Below the pieces are notes generated by a model. It was not told where the DNA came from and did not search any database. It saw nothing but the letters and a program-made list of their open reading frames with translations. This document shows, piece by piece, positions 26,146 through 37,971 of a stretch of 64,000 nt of DNA. A program made the translations under genes and the position numbers. This DNA is from Thalassospira sp. TSL5-1 (lineage in GTDB: Bacteria > Pseudomonadota > Alphaproteobacteria > Rhodospirillales > Thalassospiraceae), in contig NZ_KV880640.1 of NCBI RefSeq assembly GCF_001907695.1, positions 186,001 to 250,000 of the forward strand, given 5' to 3'. Position 1 is the first letter of the stretch. Each line of letters opens with the position of its first letter.

Positions 26146-27311
26146 TGATGGAAACACAGCATCCCCTTCGGGTGGTTATTTGTGGTGGCGGGCGCACCGG
26201 GCATTTAAATGCGATTTTGTTCAAACAGCTTGCCGATGTAGAAGTTCGGCTGTTGACACATAACCGCGATATTGTGGCCCGGTATCAGGCGGGTGATGAT
26301 TTTACCGCGCTGTTGCCCGATGGCGGCACACTCTCGGCCCGGCTAGATGATGTCAGTTGTCATGCCGGGGATGTTCTGATGGATGCCGATATTGTGGTGA
26401 TGACACAGCCCGCCCACGTCCGGCTGGCTGCGTTGCAGGAAATGGTCGAATTCCTGCCGGCGGACAAAAAGGTGTTTCTGGGCGCCATTCCCGGTTTTTG
26501 CGGGTTTGACTGGCTGGCTGAAAATGTGCTGGGCGCGCGCGACAATATCGTGATTTGGGGCATGAAAGACGTGCCTCACACCGCCTTTGACCTGATACCG
26601 GGGCAATCGGTGCGCATGGGCGGGGCAAAAAGTGTTTTGCACGTTGCCTTGCATGACCGCGAAGACAGGGCGGATGGCGTTGTATTGCAGCAATATTTGC
26701 AACGTCTTTATCAAACCCGGGTGGATTTGCTGGAAAGTTTCCTTGAAATCACCCTGACACCGGGCAATCCGATCATGCACAGTTCGGTTATTTACGGGCT
26801 GATCGGACCTTACGGGCAATGGCGGGACAGGGCGTTTGAGGCACCACTTTGCTGGTGGTCGGATTGCCCGGAGATCGGGGCCTATTTTCTCGAACGCTGT
26901 GATGCCGAAAGTCAGGCACTATGCCACAAAATCGCCAGCGACCTTAAAATCGATCTGTCATCAGTCCGCCCGCTAAAAGACGAGATTGCCGATGCCTATG
27001 GCAATCAGATCAAAGACCCGCACACGATGTGGAGCGTGCTGACAACTAACCGCGCCTATGAAGGCATACAGGCCCCGCTGGTTGCCGATGAAAACGGCGA
27101 GGGCTGGGTTATGGACCGGCAAAGCCGTGCCTTTCATGAAGACGTGGCCTTTGGCCTGGCGCTGCTTGTTGAAATGGGCCGGCGCATGGCTGTCCCGCTG
27201 CCGCATATCCAAGAGATTTTTAGCTGGTGTGTAGACCATATGGGCGGTTTGAACCGCTCGTCTCTTGATTATTTCCCAAAACACTGGCCGACGGAAAGAC
27301 CTACGTTATGA
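26145..27311 (+). CDS. NAD/NADP octopine/nopaline (opine) dehydrogenase family protein
   Basis: This 388-residue protein begins with a Rossmann dinucleotide fold (VVICGGGRTGH, about 10-20) and a C-terminal octopine-dehydrogenase domain. NPIMH at 208-212 carries the expected catalytic histidine. Opine dehydrogenases join an amino acid's amine to a 2-keto acid by NAD(P)H-dependent reductive condensation, or run in reverse. The gene overlaps the SbnI-like gene by 1 base (TGATG) and the synthetase gene by 4. No SbnB-like gene lies in the operon, so this enzyme may split the SbnA product into diaminopropionate and 2-oxoglutarate, or make an opine building block. It does not closely resemble staphylopine dehydrogenase CntM by eye. 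Confidence 0.78.
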   Translation: MMETQHPLRVVICGGGRTGHLNAILFKQLADVEVRLLTHNRDIVARYQAGDDFTALLPDGGTLSARLDDVSCHAGDVLMDADIVVMTQPAHVRLAALQEMVEFLPADKKVFLGAIPGFCGFDWLAENVLGARDNIVIWGMKDVPHTAFDLIPGQSVRMGGAKSVLHVALHDREDRADGVVLQQYLQRLYQTRVDLLESFLEITLTPGNPIMHSSVIYGLIGPYGQWRDRAFEAPLCWWSDCPEIGAYFLERCDAESQALCHKIASDLKIDLSSVRPLKDEIADAYGNQIKDPHTMWSVLTTNRAYEGIQAPLVADENGEGWVMDRQSRAFHEDVAFGLALLVEMGRRMAVPLPHIQEIFSWCVDHMGGLNRSSLDYFPKHWPTERPTL

Positions 27312-29221
27312 ATCAGAACCTTCCCGTTCATTTCACCCCGAATACCGGTTCCAGTTTATCGGTTGTTCCCGGCGCATTTAACTTCGCCCAACGCAACGCA
27401 ATGCGACGCGTGATCCGCTGCCTGTTTGCCGAAAATATCCTCGATTCCGGCAAACTGGTGTTTATCGGAAACCATCACGCCGCCATTTTTCCGATCTGGG
27501 GCCAAAAATGTCTGCTGTGCTTTGATGATTTGCAAAAGTCACCGGCCAATACATTTACCAATCATGGTGATATTGCCGTGATTCATGAAGATGGCCGCAG
27601 GCATGTTGTTACCACAGTCGCCGATCTGATTGACCTTTTGCTGCCCTGTTTTGACTTTGACCCCGCCGATAGCGGAGCGGAAAACCTGAAGCGAGACATC
27701 GCCAACAGTATCGATAACGATGTGCTGGCCCGCGCCTTTCGCAAAGACTGGAATGACCAGTTACAACAGGCCATCAAGGATCATCACGCAGGCGGCCTGA
27801 TTGACTATCTCCGGCAGGCTTATTCGGTGCGCGATGCGGCCATTCTGCTTGATCAGTGGGGCTCGCTGGAAGGACACCCGTTTTATCCGACCTGGAAAAC
27901 CAAACCCAATTTGGATGTGCAGGAAGTGATCAGCCTGTCGCCGGAGTTTTCCGCCATTGTGCCGGTGCGGCTGGCCGCCTTGCGCCGCGATATGGCGCAT
28001 CTCGAATGTATGGCCGGGATTGATAATATCCATGACTGGTTTGCGCAAAATTACCGGGAAACCTGGGACGAATGGTGCGACATACTGCGTGCGGACGGCG
28101 AGAACGTTGAAAACTGGCTGCCACTGCCCATTCATGCCTGGCATTTGGAAAATCATGTCAAATCGCATTTTCGCGCCGAGATAGACGAAGGCATTTTACG
28201 CCTTGCCGGGCCGGATATTGCAACCCGTCCCAGCATGTCCTTTAGGACTATGCTGCCGGTCGAGGGTGAAACCACCCCCTTCATCAAGCTGCCGGTTGCC
28301 ATCTGGCTGACCAGCGAAATGCGCACCTTGCAGGCAAAATCCATTCATATGGGGCCGCGTTTCAGCACCGTCATCCGCCAGATCCTGGCCGATGAAAACG
28401 GGTTTGATCAAACCCTTGAAATGTTCACCGAGGATGTTGGCATTCATTACAAACATGCCGAACGCCAGGATGATGCCGAAGGCAAGCACCTCTCGGTCAT
28501 TTTCCGCACAACCAATGGCAAACTGGACCGGAAAGACAACCTGTTGCCGGTAACGGTCGCGTCATTGTTAACCCGTGCGCCTTCGGGTGATCGTCCCCTG
28601 ATCGCGGAACTGGTTGATGGTTCTGATGGGCCAGCAACGGCCGATGACGTTATTGCCTTTTTCCGGGATTACGCCTGGGTTGTCATTAACCCGGTCATTC
28701 AGATTTACATGCTTTATGGCGTTGCCCTCGAAGCACATCAGCAAAATACATCCATTCTGTTTGATCCGGCAGGCAAACCCGTGCGGATGCTGATCCGCGA
28801 TTTTGGCGATGGTCGTGCCTATCGGCCGTTGTTGAACGGACGGGGCTATGATCTGAAATCCTATTATTACAAGGGGATTTTGCCGACCATCTTTGATGAT
28901 GACATCGAACCGGTGCGATCCTTTGTCATTGATGCCTGTTTTGTCTGTCATTTGCACGAAGTTGCACAGGTTTTAACCCGGCATTACGGGCTGGAGGATG
29001 ATGTTCTCTGGCGCGTGATGGGGCAGGAAACCGAAGGTGTGTTTGACGCGTTGCGTGACCGGATCGCGGATGCCGATTTCTGGCAACAGGAAAAAGGCCA
29101 GTTTCTGGAGCAGGGCTGGTCAACCCGGTCGGTCTTGCGGATGCACCTGCAAAAATATGCGGATTATCGCATTCAGCATCAATTACCCAACCCGATGGCA
29201 AGTGGGGCATATAACGCGTGA
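27308..29221 (+). CDS. IucA/IucC family NRPS-independent siderophore synthetase
   Basis: This 637-residue NIS synthetase activates a carboxylate with ATP and condenses it with an amine or alcohol. Recognisable blocks are EGHPFYPTWK (188-197), PIHAWH (274-279), SFRT (311-314), the EAHQQN active-site block (475-480) and RDFG (497-500), followed by the FhuF-like C-terminal part. Two blocks differ from the usual GHPxHPxxK and VHPWQ forms, as noted in the findings. It is the only NIS synthetase in the operon, whereas staphyloferrin B uses three and vibrioferrin two. Either one enzyme performs all couplings or the product is small. Subtype (A, B or C) cannot be assigned reliably. Confidence 0.9.
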   Translation: MNQNLPVHFTPNTGSSLSVVPGAFNFAQRNAMRRVIRCLFAENILDSGKLVFIGNHHAAIFPIWGQKCLLCFDDLQKSPANTFTNHGDIAVIHEDGRRHVVTTVADLIDLLLPCFDFDPADSGAENLKRDIANSIDNDVLARAFRKDWNDQLQQAIKDHHAGGLIDYLRQAYSVRDAAILLDQWGSLEGHPFYPTWKTKPNLDVQEVISLSPEFSAIVPVRLAALRRDMAHLECMAGIDNIHDWFAQNYRETWDEWCDILRADGENVENWLPLPIHAWHLENHVKSHFRAEIDEGILRLAGPDIATRPSMSFRTMLPVEGETTPFIKLPVAIWLTSEMRTLQAKSIHMGPRFSTVIRQILADENGFDQTLEMFTEDVGIHYKHAERQDDAEGKHLSVIFRTTNGKLDRKDNLLPVTVASLLTRAPSGDRPLIAELVDGSDGPATADDVIAFFRDYAWVVINPVIQIYMLYGVALEAHQQNTSILFDPAGKPVRMLIRDFGDGRAYRPLLNGRGYDLKSYYYKGILPTIFDDDIEPVRSFVIDACFVCHLHEVAQVLTRHYGLEDDVLWRVMGQETEGVFDALRDRIADADFWQQEKGQFLEQGWSTRSVLRMHLQKYADYRIQHQLPNPMASGAYNA

Positions 29222-30486
29222 TGATGCCGGTTCATGCGCGGATTCCCCTCCGCTGGAAAATACACATCCTGTTCATCATTCAGCTTGTCTCGATGGGCGC
29301 AATGGAAATGAGCGGGCCATTTTGGCCCGTTCATTTGCGTGCTTTGGCAAGCTCCGATCAGATATTCACCATCGCCAGCATCGGTGTTTATGTTGGCCCG
29401 ATGCTGGGCATTATGCTGACCAGCACATTTTGGGGTCGTTTGGGCGACCGTTATGGTCACAAGGCCATGATGATCCGTGCTCTGGCCGGGCTGGCGATTA
29501 CGCAACTTGCCCTGGCATGGTCCAATGATGTTTTTGTCATTTTGCTGTTGCGGTTTTTACAGGGCGCCTGTGCCGGTTATATCGCGCCGGCGCAGGCCTA
29601 TGGTGTCAGCATTGAAAACCCGGCCCGCCGGGCAAAGCTGTTTGCCTATTTGCAGGTTTCCACCAATCTTGGCTCGTTGCTTGGCGCACTCATAGGCGGG
29701 GTGATCCTGGATCATGCCGCGTTTTTCTGGATCAATTTTTCCGCCGGTCTGTTGTGTGTCGGTTGTATCGGTGCGGTTGCCATTTTACTGCCCACGGTTA
29801 GTGCAGCCCATCGCCACGACACGGCACCAGCAAAGACGACAACGGCAAAAAACAACACCTCCAACGTATCTGCTGCCTCCCTTAGCGTTTTGCGATCCCC
29901 GCAAATCTTGTCTCTATTGACGATTTTGGGGGTGTTGTTAATGGCGCGTATGGTTACGCAATCCCCGTTCTCGATTTACGTGCTGTCAACTTTTGATGTC
30001 GGAAACTGGCTTGTCGGCCTGTGTTACGGCCTGTTGGCGATGGGGTTTGTCGTTTCGGCATCGTTTTGGGCGCGTCATTTTGAAAATCGCGACATGGGCG
30101 ATGTTTTGGCCCGGATGTGCGCCATCATTGCCGGGTGCGTTATTGTAACACTGGTGGCCGGTTTAACCCGCTCGGTCCCGGTATTTACCGTGATGTATTT
30201 TTCCTGGGGTGTTTTGCTCGGCGCAACCACCCCGGTCCTGACCGCCCTGATCTCGCGTGCGGCAGGCGAAAACCACCAGGGACATGTCTTGGGAATTGCC
30301 CAAAGCAGTTCGCAATTTGCCTCCATCACCGGCATCGCCTTGGGGGGCTTGTTTAGCCAGTCTGTTGGCTTGTCGAAAATCTATTTCTTTGTCGCCTTCA
30401 TCTATTTTATCGGGCTGGGGATAACGGCCACCGTGCGTATCGCCATGATGCGCCAAAACTCCGTTGCCCGCCTTCCGGGAGAGTAA
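29221..30486 (+). CDS. MFS transporter, probable siderophore exporter
   Basis: This inner-membrane protein has about 421 residues and 12 predicted helices. The MFS loop 2-3 signature is visible as WGRLGDRYGHKAMM near residues 72-85, with a second-half loop before helix 7. GTG at 29218, ATG at 29221 and ATG at 29224 are all in frame; I take 29221, which overlaps the synthetase stop by 1 base. Its place between the synthetase and the uptake genes matches SbnD and PvsC, which export the finished siderophore. Multidrug efflux is the alternative, but the coupling argues for siderophore export. Confidence 0.85.
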   Translation: MMPVHARIPLRWKIHILFIIQLVSMGAMEMSGPFWPVHLRALASSDQIFTIASIGVYVGPMLGIMLTSTFWGRLGDRYGHKAMMIRALAGLAITQLALAWSNDVFVILLLRFLQGACAGYIAPAQAYGVSIENPARRAKLFAYLQVSTNLGSLLGALIGGVILDHAAFFWINFSAGLLCVGCIGAVAILLPTVSAAHRHDTAPAKTTTAKNNTSNVSAASLSVLRSPQILSLLTILGVLLMARMVTQSPFSIYVLSTFDVGNWLVGLCYGLLAMGFVVSASFWARHFENRDMGDVLARMCAIIAGCVIVTLVAGLTRSVPVFTVMYFSWGVLLGATTPVLTALISRAAGENHQGHVLGIAQSSSQFASITGIALGGLFSQSVGLSKIYFFVAFIYFIGLGITATVRIAMMRQNSVARLPGE

Positions 30487-30488
30487 AA

Positions 30489-31631
30489 TTGAGAATAATG
30501 AGAGAAATCGCAGGCATTTTTGCCGTCACAGTCACCGCATTGATGGCATTTACGGCTTCTGTTCGGGCTGACATGATCACGATTACGGATGTTGCCGGGC
30601 GTAAACTTCAGGTAAATGCACCGGTTAACCGTGTTGTACTGGGCGAGGGACGCCAGCTTTATGTCATCGCGATGCTGGACCGTGAAAACCCGGCCAAACG
30701 CATTGTCGGCTGGCGCAATGATTTGATCGAGGCGGACCCAGGCACCTATCATGAATATGAAAAGGCCTTTCCCGCATTCGCCAAAATCCCGACTTTTTCG
30801 GGGCTGGAGCAAAGCCTGATTGATATTGAAACAACCATTGCCCAAAAACCCGATGTGGTTTTTCTGAACCTTGAAACCAAAAAGGCGGTAGATGAGGCGA
30901 ACTTTGTCGAGAAACTCGCAAGCCTGAACATCCCGGTGGCCTATGTCGATTTCCGGCATGATCCTGAACATAATACCGAACCTTCCATGCGCCTGATGGG
31001 TAAACTATTCGGGCAGGAAGCACGCGCCGAAGCCTTTATCAATTTTCGCCGTGCCCAGATCGCCCGGGTGACGGATGTGTTGGCAAAAGCCAACCCGCCG
31101 CGCCCCAAGGTGTTCATTGATCGTGCCGCCGGATTTTACCAGGATTGCTGCCATACATTCGGAAATGGCAATTTTGGCGCGATGGTCGAAATGGCCGGCG
31201 GCGATAATATCGCAAAAGACATCCTTCCTGGCACATTCGGTCAGCTTAATGCCGAACAGGTGATTGTTTCCAATCCTGATCAGGTGATTGTCACCAGTGC
31301 CGACTGGCAGGCCTATGTGCCAGGGGGAAAATGGGTGCCGGTCGGGCCGGGGGCCGATATGGACGAGGTGCAAAAGAAACTGGCATTTTATCCGACACGG
31401 CCAGCCTATCGCGGGATTGCAGCGCAAAAAAACGGCGCGTTTCATGCTGTCTGGCACCAGTTTTACAACAGTCCCTATCAATTTGTTGCCATTCAGCAAT
31501 TCGCCAAATGGTTCCATCCAGACCTGTTTGGTGATCTTGATCCTGATGAGACATTTCGAGAATTTCATGAACAATTTTTGCCGATTGACTATCAACCGGG
31601 ATATTTTGCCAGCCTGAAGACAAAGCCATGA
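30489..31631 (+). CDS. Siderophore ABC transporter periplasmic binding protein
   Basis: This 380-residue protein is of the FecB/FhuD (class III) binding family. The signal peptide starts MRIMREIAGIFAV and is probably cleaved after VRA near residue 27. The mature part opens with ITDVAGRKLQV, typical of the family, and shows the long connecting helix type fold. I used the TTG at 30489 because GGGAG lies 8 bases upstream; an in-frame ATG at 30498 is too far from it. It is larger than most FecB proteins by roughly 60 residues, mainly at the C-terminus. It overlaps the permease gene by 4 bases. Confidence 0.85.
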   Translation: MRIMREIAGIFAVTVTALMAFTASVRADMITITDVAGRKLQVNAPVNRVVLGEGRQLYVIAMLDRENPAKRIVGWRNDLIEADPGTYHEYEKAFPAFAKIPTFSGLEQSLIDIETTIAQKPDVVFLNLETKKAVDEANFVEKLASLNIPVAYVDFRHDPEHNTEPSMRLMGKLFGQEARAEAFINFRRAQIARVTDVLAKANPPRPKVFIDRAAGFYQDCCHTFGNGNFGAMVEMAGGDNIAKDILPGTFGQLNAEQVIVSNPDQVIVTSADWQAYVPGGKWVPVGPGADMDEVQKKLAFYPTRPAYRGIAAQKNGAFHAVWHQFYNSPYQFVAIQQFAKWFHPDLFGDLDPDETFREFHEQFLPIDYQPGYFASLKTKP

Positions 31632-32695
31632 AATTGCGACACATTAAAAATCAGGAATTAATCGGCGGACAACATTATCGGCATGTTGTCCGTCGCCGTT
31701 TGTTATTACTGGCGGGGCTTGGCTCCGCCCTGTTCGTCAGCATCTGCTTTGATCTGTCACTTGGCCCGGCCAGTATCCCGGTGGTCGATGTGGTGCGCGC
31801 CCTGTTTTTGTCAGGCAGTGTAACGGACCAGGTTTCGGTGGTGGTGCGCGACATTCGCCTGCCGGTCGCGGCAATGGCCGTGGTTGTAGGTGCGGCCCTG
31901 GCGATTGCCGGGGCACAGATGCAAACCATTTTGAACAACCCGCTGGCAAGCCCCTTTACACTGGGTATTTCGGCGGCTGCCGGGTTTGGGGCATCGCTGG
32001 TGCTGGCCTTTGGCATTACGGTTTTGCCGGTGGCAACCGCCATCATGGTGCCGGTCAATGCGTTCATCATGGCGATGCTGGCGGCATTGGTCATTCATCT
32101 TCTGAGCATGCGGCGCGGTGCAAATACCCAAACCATCGTGTTGCTCGGCATCGCAATGGTCTTCAGCTTTAACGCGCTGTTGGCCCTTGTGCAGTTTCTG
32201 GCCTCATCCGAAGGTCTGGCTGCCGTTGTGTTCTGGACGATGGGCAGCCTGACCAAGGCGACCTGGCCCAAGTTTTTTGTCGTTTGTGCCATTTTGGCAA
32301 TTGTGATGCCAATTTTTGTCCGACGTGCCTGGGCCATGACCGCGATGCGTATGGGCGATGAAAAGGCCGCCAGTTTTGGCATTCGCGTTGGGCGGTTGCG
32401 CCTGGAAACCATGATGCTGGTCAGCCTTCTCGCCGCTATTCCGGTGTCCTTTGTCGGAACAATCGGCTTTGTTGGCCTGGTCGGGCCGCATATTGCCCGG
32501 CTGATGATTGGCGAGGACCAGCGGTTTTTCCTTCCCGCATCGGCATTGGCTGGGGCGCTGTTGCTCTCGGCCAGTTCGGTTGCCAGCAAAACCCTGATTT
32601 CCGGCGCAATTTTACCTATTGGCATTGTGACATCGCTGGTGGGTATTCCGTTTTTTGTTTCCCTTGTTCTGACGAATTCAAAAAAACTATGGTAG
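31628..32695 (+). CDS. FecCD family siderophore permease
   Basis: This 355-residue inner-membrane permease has about 9-10 helices. FecCD landmarks are present: DIRLPVAAMAVVVGAALAIAG, cited here as IRLP and GAALAIAGA, the NNPLASPFTLGIS block, and the ATPase-coupling region FVGTIGFVGLVGPHIAR in the second half. Only one permease gene is present, so it probably works as a homodimer. It overlaps the binding-protein gene by 4 bases and the ATPase gene by 7. Confidence 0.9.
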   Translation: MKLRHIKNQELIGGQHYRHVVRRRLLLLAGLGSALFVSICFDLSLGPASIPVVDVVRALFLSGSVTDQVSVVVRDIRLPVAAMAVVVGAALAIAGAQMQTILNNPLASPFTLGISAAAGFGASLVLAFGITVLPVATAIMVPVNAFIMAMLAALVIHLLSMRRGANTQTIVLLGIAMVFSFNALLALVQFLASSEGLAAVVFWTMGSLTKATWPKFFVVCAILAIVMPIFVRRAWAMTAMRMGDEKAASFGIRVGRLRLETMMLVSLLAAIPVSFVGTIGFVGLVGPHIARLMIGEDQRFFLPASALAGALLLSASSVASKTLISGAILPIGIVTSLVGIPFFVSLVLTNSKKLW

Positions 32696-33465
32696 TTCTG
32701 ACACTTGACCAGGTTGGTGCGCGGCTGGGTAAAAAAACCGTACTGTCCGATATTTCTGCCGGACCTTTTTATAGTGGCGATGTGATTGCCGTGGTCGGCC
32801 CGAACGCGGCGGGAAAATCCACGCTGTTTAAGCGTATTTGCGGCCTGATTAAAGGACCGGGGCATGTTGACTATCAAAACAAGGGCGAAAGTCAGGAATC
32901 ATCGCGTGATGGGATGTGTTACGTACCGCAAAACACAATGGTTTCCGTTGCGCTGAGTGTTTATGAGGCCGTTTTGCTGGCTAAAAAGCAGGGCGGAGAT
33001 TGGCATGTTTCAAAGCAAGACATGGAAATAGTCGATCAGACCCTGAATTTGCTGGGCATTCTTGATTTGTCCAACAGGCCGGTGGGGGAGCTTAGCGGCG
33101 GGCAAATGCAGCTTGTCAGCATTGCGCAGGCGCTGGTGCGTGATCCGAGCGTTTTGCTGTTGGACGAACCAACATCGGCCCTCGATCTTAGCCGCAGCCA
33201 CCAGATCCTTGCCTTGATGCGCAACCTTGCCAAACAACGCAATATGCTGGTGATGATGGCATTGCATGACTTAAACGATGTGCTGCGCTATGCCGATCAT
33301 ACTCTGGTCATCGCCAACGGGTCGCTGGTGGCGGGGGGGGCAACACAGGATGTGATTACAGAAACTCTGTTGCAGGATGTTTACCGGGTACGCGCCCGGC
33401 TGGAGCCGTGCAGTGCCGGGCAAACACGCGTAATTGTGGATGGCGCGTTACACGAATATGTCTAA
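32689..33465 (+). CDS. Siderophore ABC transporter ATP-binding protein
   Basis: This 258-residue FecE-type ATPase has Walker A GPNAAGKST at 37-45 (Ala instead of the usual Gly at the fourth position), signature LSGGQMQ, Walker B LLLDEPTSALD and switch histidine in ALHDL. It overlaps the permease gene by 7 bases and closes the nine-gene siderophore run. No terminator-like hairpin is visible in the 16 bases before the convergent gene. Confidence 0.9.
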   Translation: MVVLTLDQVGARLGKKTVLSDISAGPFYSGDVIAVVGPNAAGKSTLFKRICGLIKGPGHVDYQNKGESQESSRDGMCYVPQNTMVSVALSVYEAVLLAKKQGGDWHVSKQDMEIVDQTLNLLGILDLSNRPVGELSGGQMQLVSIAQALVRDPSVLLLDEPTSALDLSRSHQILALMRNLAKQRNMLVMMALHDLNDVLRYADHTLVIANGSLVAGGATQDVITETLLQDVYRVRARLEPCSAGQTRVIVDGALHEYV

Positions 33466-33481
33466 CCCATAGAATATTAGT

Positions 33482-34006
33482 TTACCTGCTGTCCTTATTT
33501 TTCATCCAGGCAGCATATTCGGGATGGTCTGGCTGCATATCGGTATAAAGCCAGACCATGCGATCGATAAACCACAGTTTTGCCAGCATGATGATGCTCA
33601 TCCCAAACAGGGTTGCCCAAATATCAAGCCAGATCAGCCCGGCAAGCCAGAGGACACTGGCGAGCGCTGAAACGGTATTCAGGATATGCCCCATCCGAAG
33701 ATGATGATGCGGGATCGGGATTTTCTGGCGGTTCAGCCACACTCGTTCCCCCAACACTCCTTGGGACATCCAGTTATGTGTATCCCTTGGGGGCGGGAAC
33801 AGCCGGGGATTAACCCATAACCATAACAGGGAAACAGCAAAGGGCAGCAATGCCCAGGGGCCAATCCAGATGCGGCTCCAAACGGCAAGGCTGATCAGGG
33901 GCAGGGCGGCAACGCGGCTCCAGCCACTCCAGGGGTTGGCATGGCGCTGCCAGATTTCCGGCGACATGCCCATCAGCTTTTCGGCCCGTTCGGCAAGTTT
34001 CACCAT
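33482..34006 (-). CDS. Small membrane protein, DUF6653-like
   Basis: The product is about 174 residues. After a polar N-terminus (MVKLAERAEKLMGMSPEIW) come two close hydrophobic segments around residues 35-70, a polar loop with PRLFPPPRDTHNWMSQG, and two more helices around 112-150. It resembles the uncharacterised DUF6653 family, and I know of no function. I chose the ATG at 34006, where GGAG lies 9 bases upstream; the frame continues to 34129 without support. It is read from the strand of katG, behind that gene's terminator, so it probably has its own promoter. Confidence 0.6.
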   Translation of the reverse strand: MVKLAERAEKLMGMSPEIWQRHANPWSGWSRVAALPLISLAVWSRIWIGPWALLPFAVSLLWLWVNPRLFPPPRDTHNWMSQGVLGERVWLNRQKIPIPHHHLRMGHILNTVSALASVLWLAGLIWLDIWATLFGMSIIMLAKLWFIDRMVWLYTDMQPDHPEYAAWMKNKDSR

Positions 34007-34088
34007 ATGGCAGGCTCCTCGTTTTGCGCACAACGCATGGTAAGGGGCCTTGCGCCTTTTCACCAGTCTGGATCGCGATAAAACAGAA

Positions 34089-34118
34089 AACACCCCCGGC
34101 CGCAAAACCGGGAGTGTT
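34089..34118 (-). terminator. katG terminator
   Basis: An 11-bp stem with one G-T pair (34089-34099 with 34108-34118) and an 8-base loop lies 46 bases after the katG stop. On the minus strand it is followed by the T-rich TTTTCTGTTTTA, a textbook intrinsic terminator. Confidence 0.85.
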
Positions 34119-34163
34119 CCAATGTTCAAGCCAAATGGCTCTATGTCTCAGTCAGTTACCGGG

Positions 34164-36978
<2,815 letters not shown>

Positions 36979-37971
36979 ATGAAAACACTTCTGCTAAAAA
37001 AAAGTGAAGTAGATCAGTTGATCAAAATGCCCGACGTGATAGACGCAGTCGAAGATGCCTATAAGGCGTTTAGCAGCAAGCAGGTTGTACAACCGGGCTA
37101 TATTGGGATCAAATTACCCGATCATCGTGGCGAGATTGATTTCAAGCTCGGTTATTCCAGAACTAGTGAAATCATTTCGATGAAGGCGCATTCAGGCGGG
37201 TTCACGGATAATCCCGAACAACATGGTGTCCCCAACAGCATGGGAACCGTTCTTTTGTTTGATGCGAAAAGTGGCACCCTGATTTGTGTTATGGATGGCA
37301 GCCTGATCACGGGGCTTCGTACCGGTGCAGCTGGTGCCGTTTCGGCGAAGGCACTGGCCCGCAAAAATTCCCGAACAATAAGCTGTGTTGGAACAGGCAA
37401 CCAGGCACGGATGCAGATACGTGCGCTAACTGAAGTCATGAAGATTGACGCAATTCACGCATGGAGCCGGACGTCGGATAAGCGGTTACTTTTTAAGACG
37501 GAAATCGAGCAGGAATTTGGGATCCCCGTTATCATCGCCACTTCCAAAAAGGAAGCAGTTGAACAGGCTGATATCCTCGTCACAACAACCCGGGGTGAAG
37601 GGGACGTCGTTGAAGCATCGTGGGTAAAACCCGGGACACATATTGTCGCCATTGGTGCAGATGCGCCTGGCAAACAGGAATTTGACCCCGAAATTTTTGG
37701 CATTGCCAAAGTTGTTGTCGATTCCGTTTCGCAGTGCTGCGAAAAAGGCGAAACCAGCCACGCAGTTAAAAACAATATCATCACCCGCGATGGCATCCAT
37801 GCCGAGATTGGCGAAATACTGCTGGGGCACAAATCCGGGCGGGAGAGTGAAGACGAAATCACTCTATTTGATTCCACCGGCATGGCCATACAGGACAATA
37901 CAACGGCAAACAGAATTTATCAGAACGCGATAAACAGAAATATCGGCTCCTTTTTTACCTTTTTTGAGTAA
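36979..37971 (+). CDS. Ornithine cyclodeaminase / mu-crystallin family reductase (EutC- or BhcD-like)
   Basis: This 330-residue protein is of the ornithine cyclodeaminase family. The arginine-bearing [13 protein letters not shown] block (about residues 112-124) and the NAD-binding [11 protein letters not shown] (about 137-147) are visible. Members include ornithine cyclodeaminase, imino acid reductases such as iminosuccinate reductase (BhcD), EutC and SbnB. The next gene shares one base (TAATG) and encodes a threonine-dehydratase-like enzyme. That pairing is known from EutB/EutC and BhcB/BhcD, where a dehydratase yields an imine that the partner reduces. AGGGTAAGG lies before the ATG. Substrate is unproven. 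Confidence 0.78.
   Translation: MKTLLLKKSEVDQLIKMPDVIDAVEDAYKAFSSKQVVQPGYIGIKLPDHRGEIDFKLGYSRTSEIISMKAHSGGFTDNPEQHGVPNSMGTVLLFDAKSGTLICVMDGSLITGLRTGAAGAVSAKALARKNSRTISCVGTGNQARMQIRALTEVMKIDAIHAWSRTSDKRLLFKTEIEQEFGIPVIIATSKKEAVEQADILVTTTRGEGDVVEASWVKPGTHIVAIGADAPGKQEFDPEIFGIAKVVVDSVSQCCEKGETSHAVKNNIITRDGIHAEIGEILLGHKSGRESEDEITLFDSTGMAIQDNTTANRIYQNAINRNIGSFFTFFE

Noticed and set aside
36979..37971. Treating the cyclodeaminase-family gene as the missing SbnB of the siderophore pathway
   Set aside because: It is 3.5 kb outside the operon behind katG and is coupled to a dehydratase gene, a pairing known from other pathways. It was kept only as an alternative in the findings.
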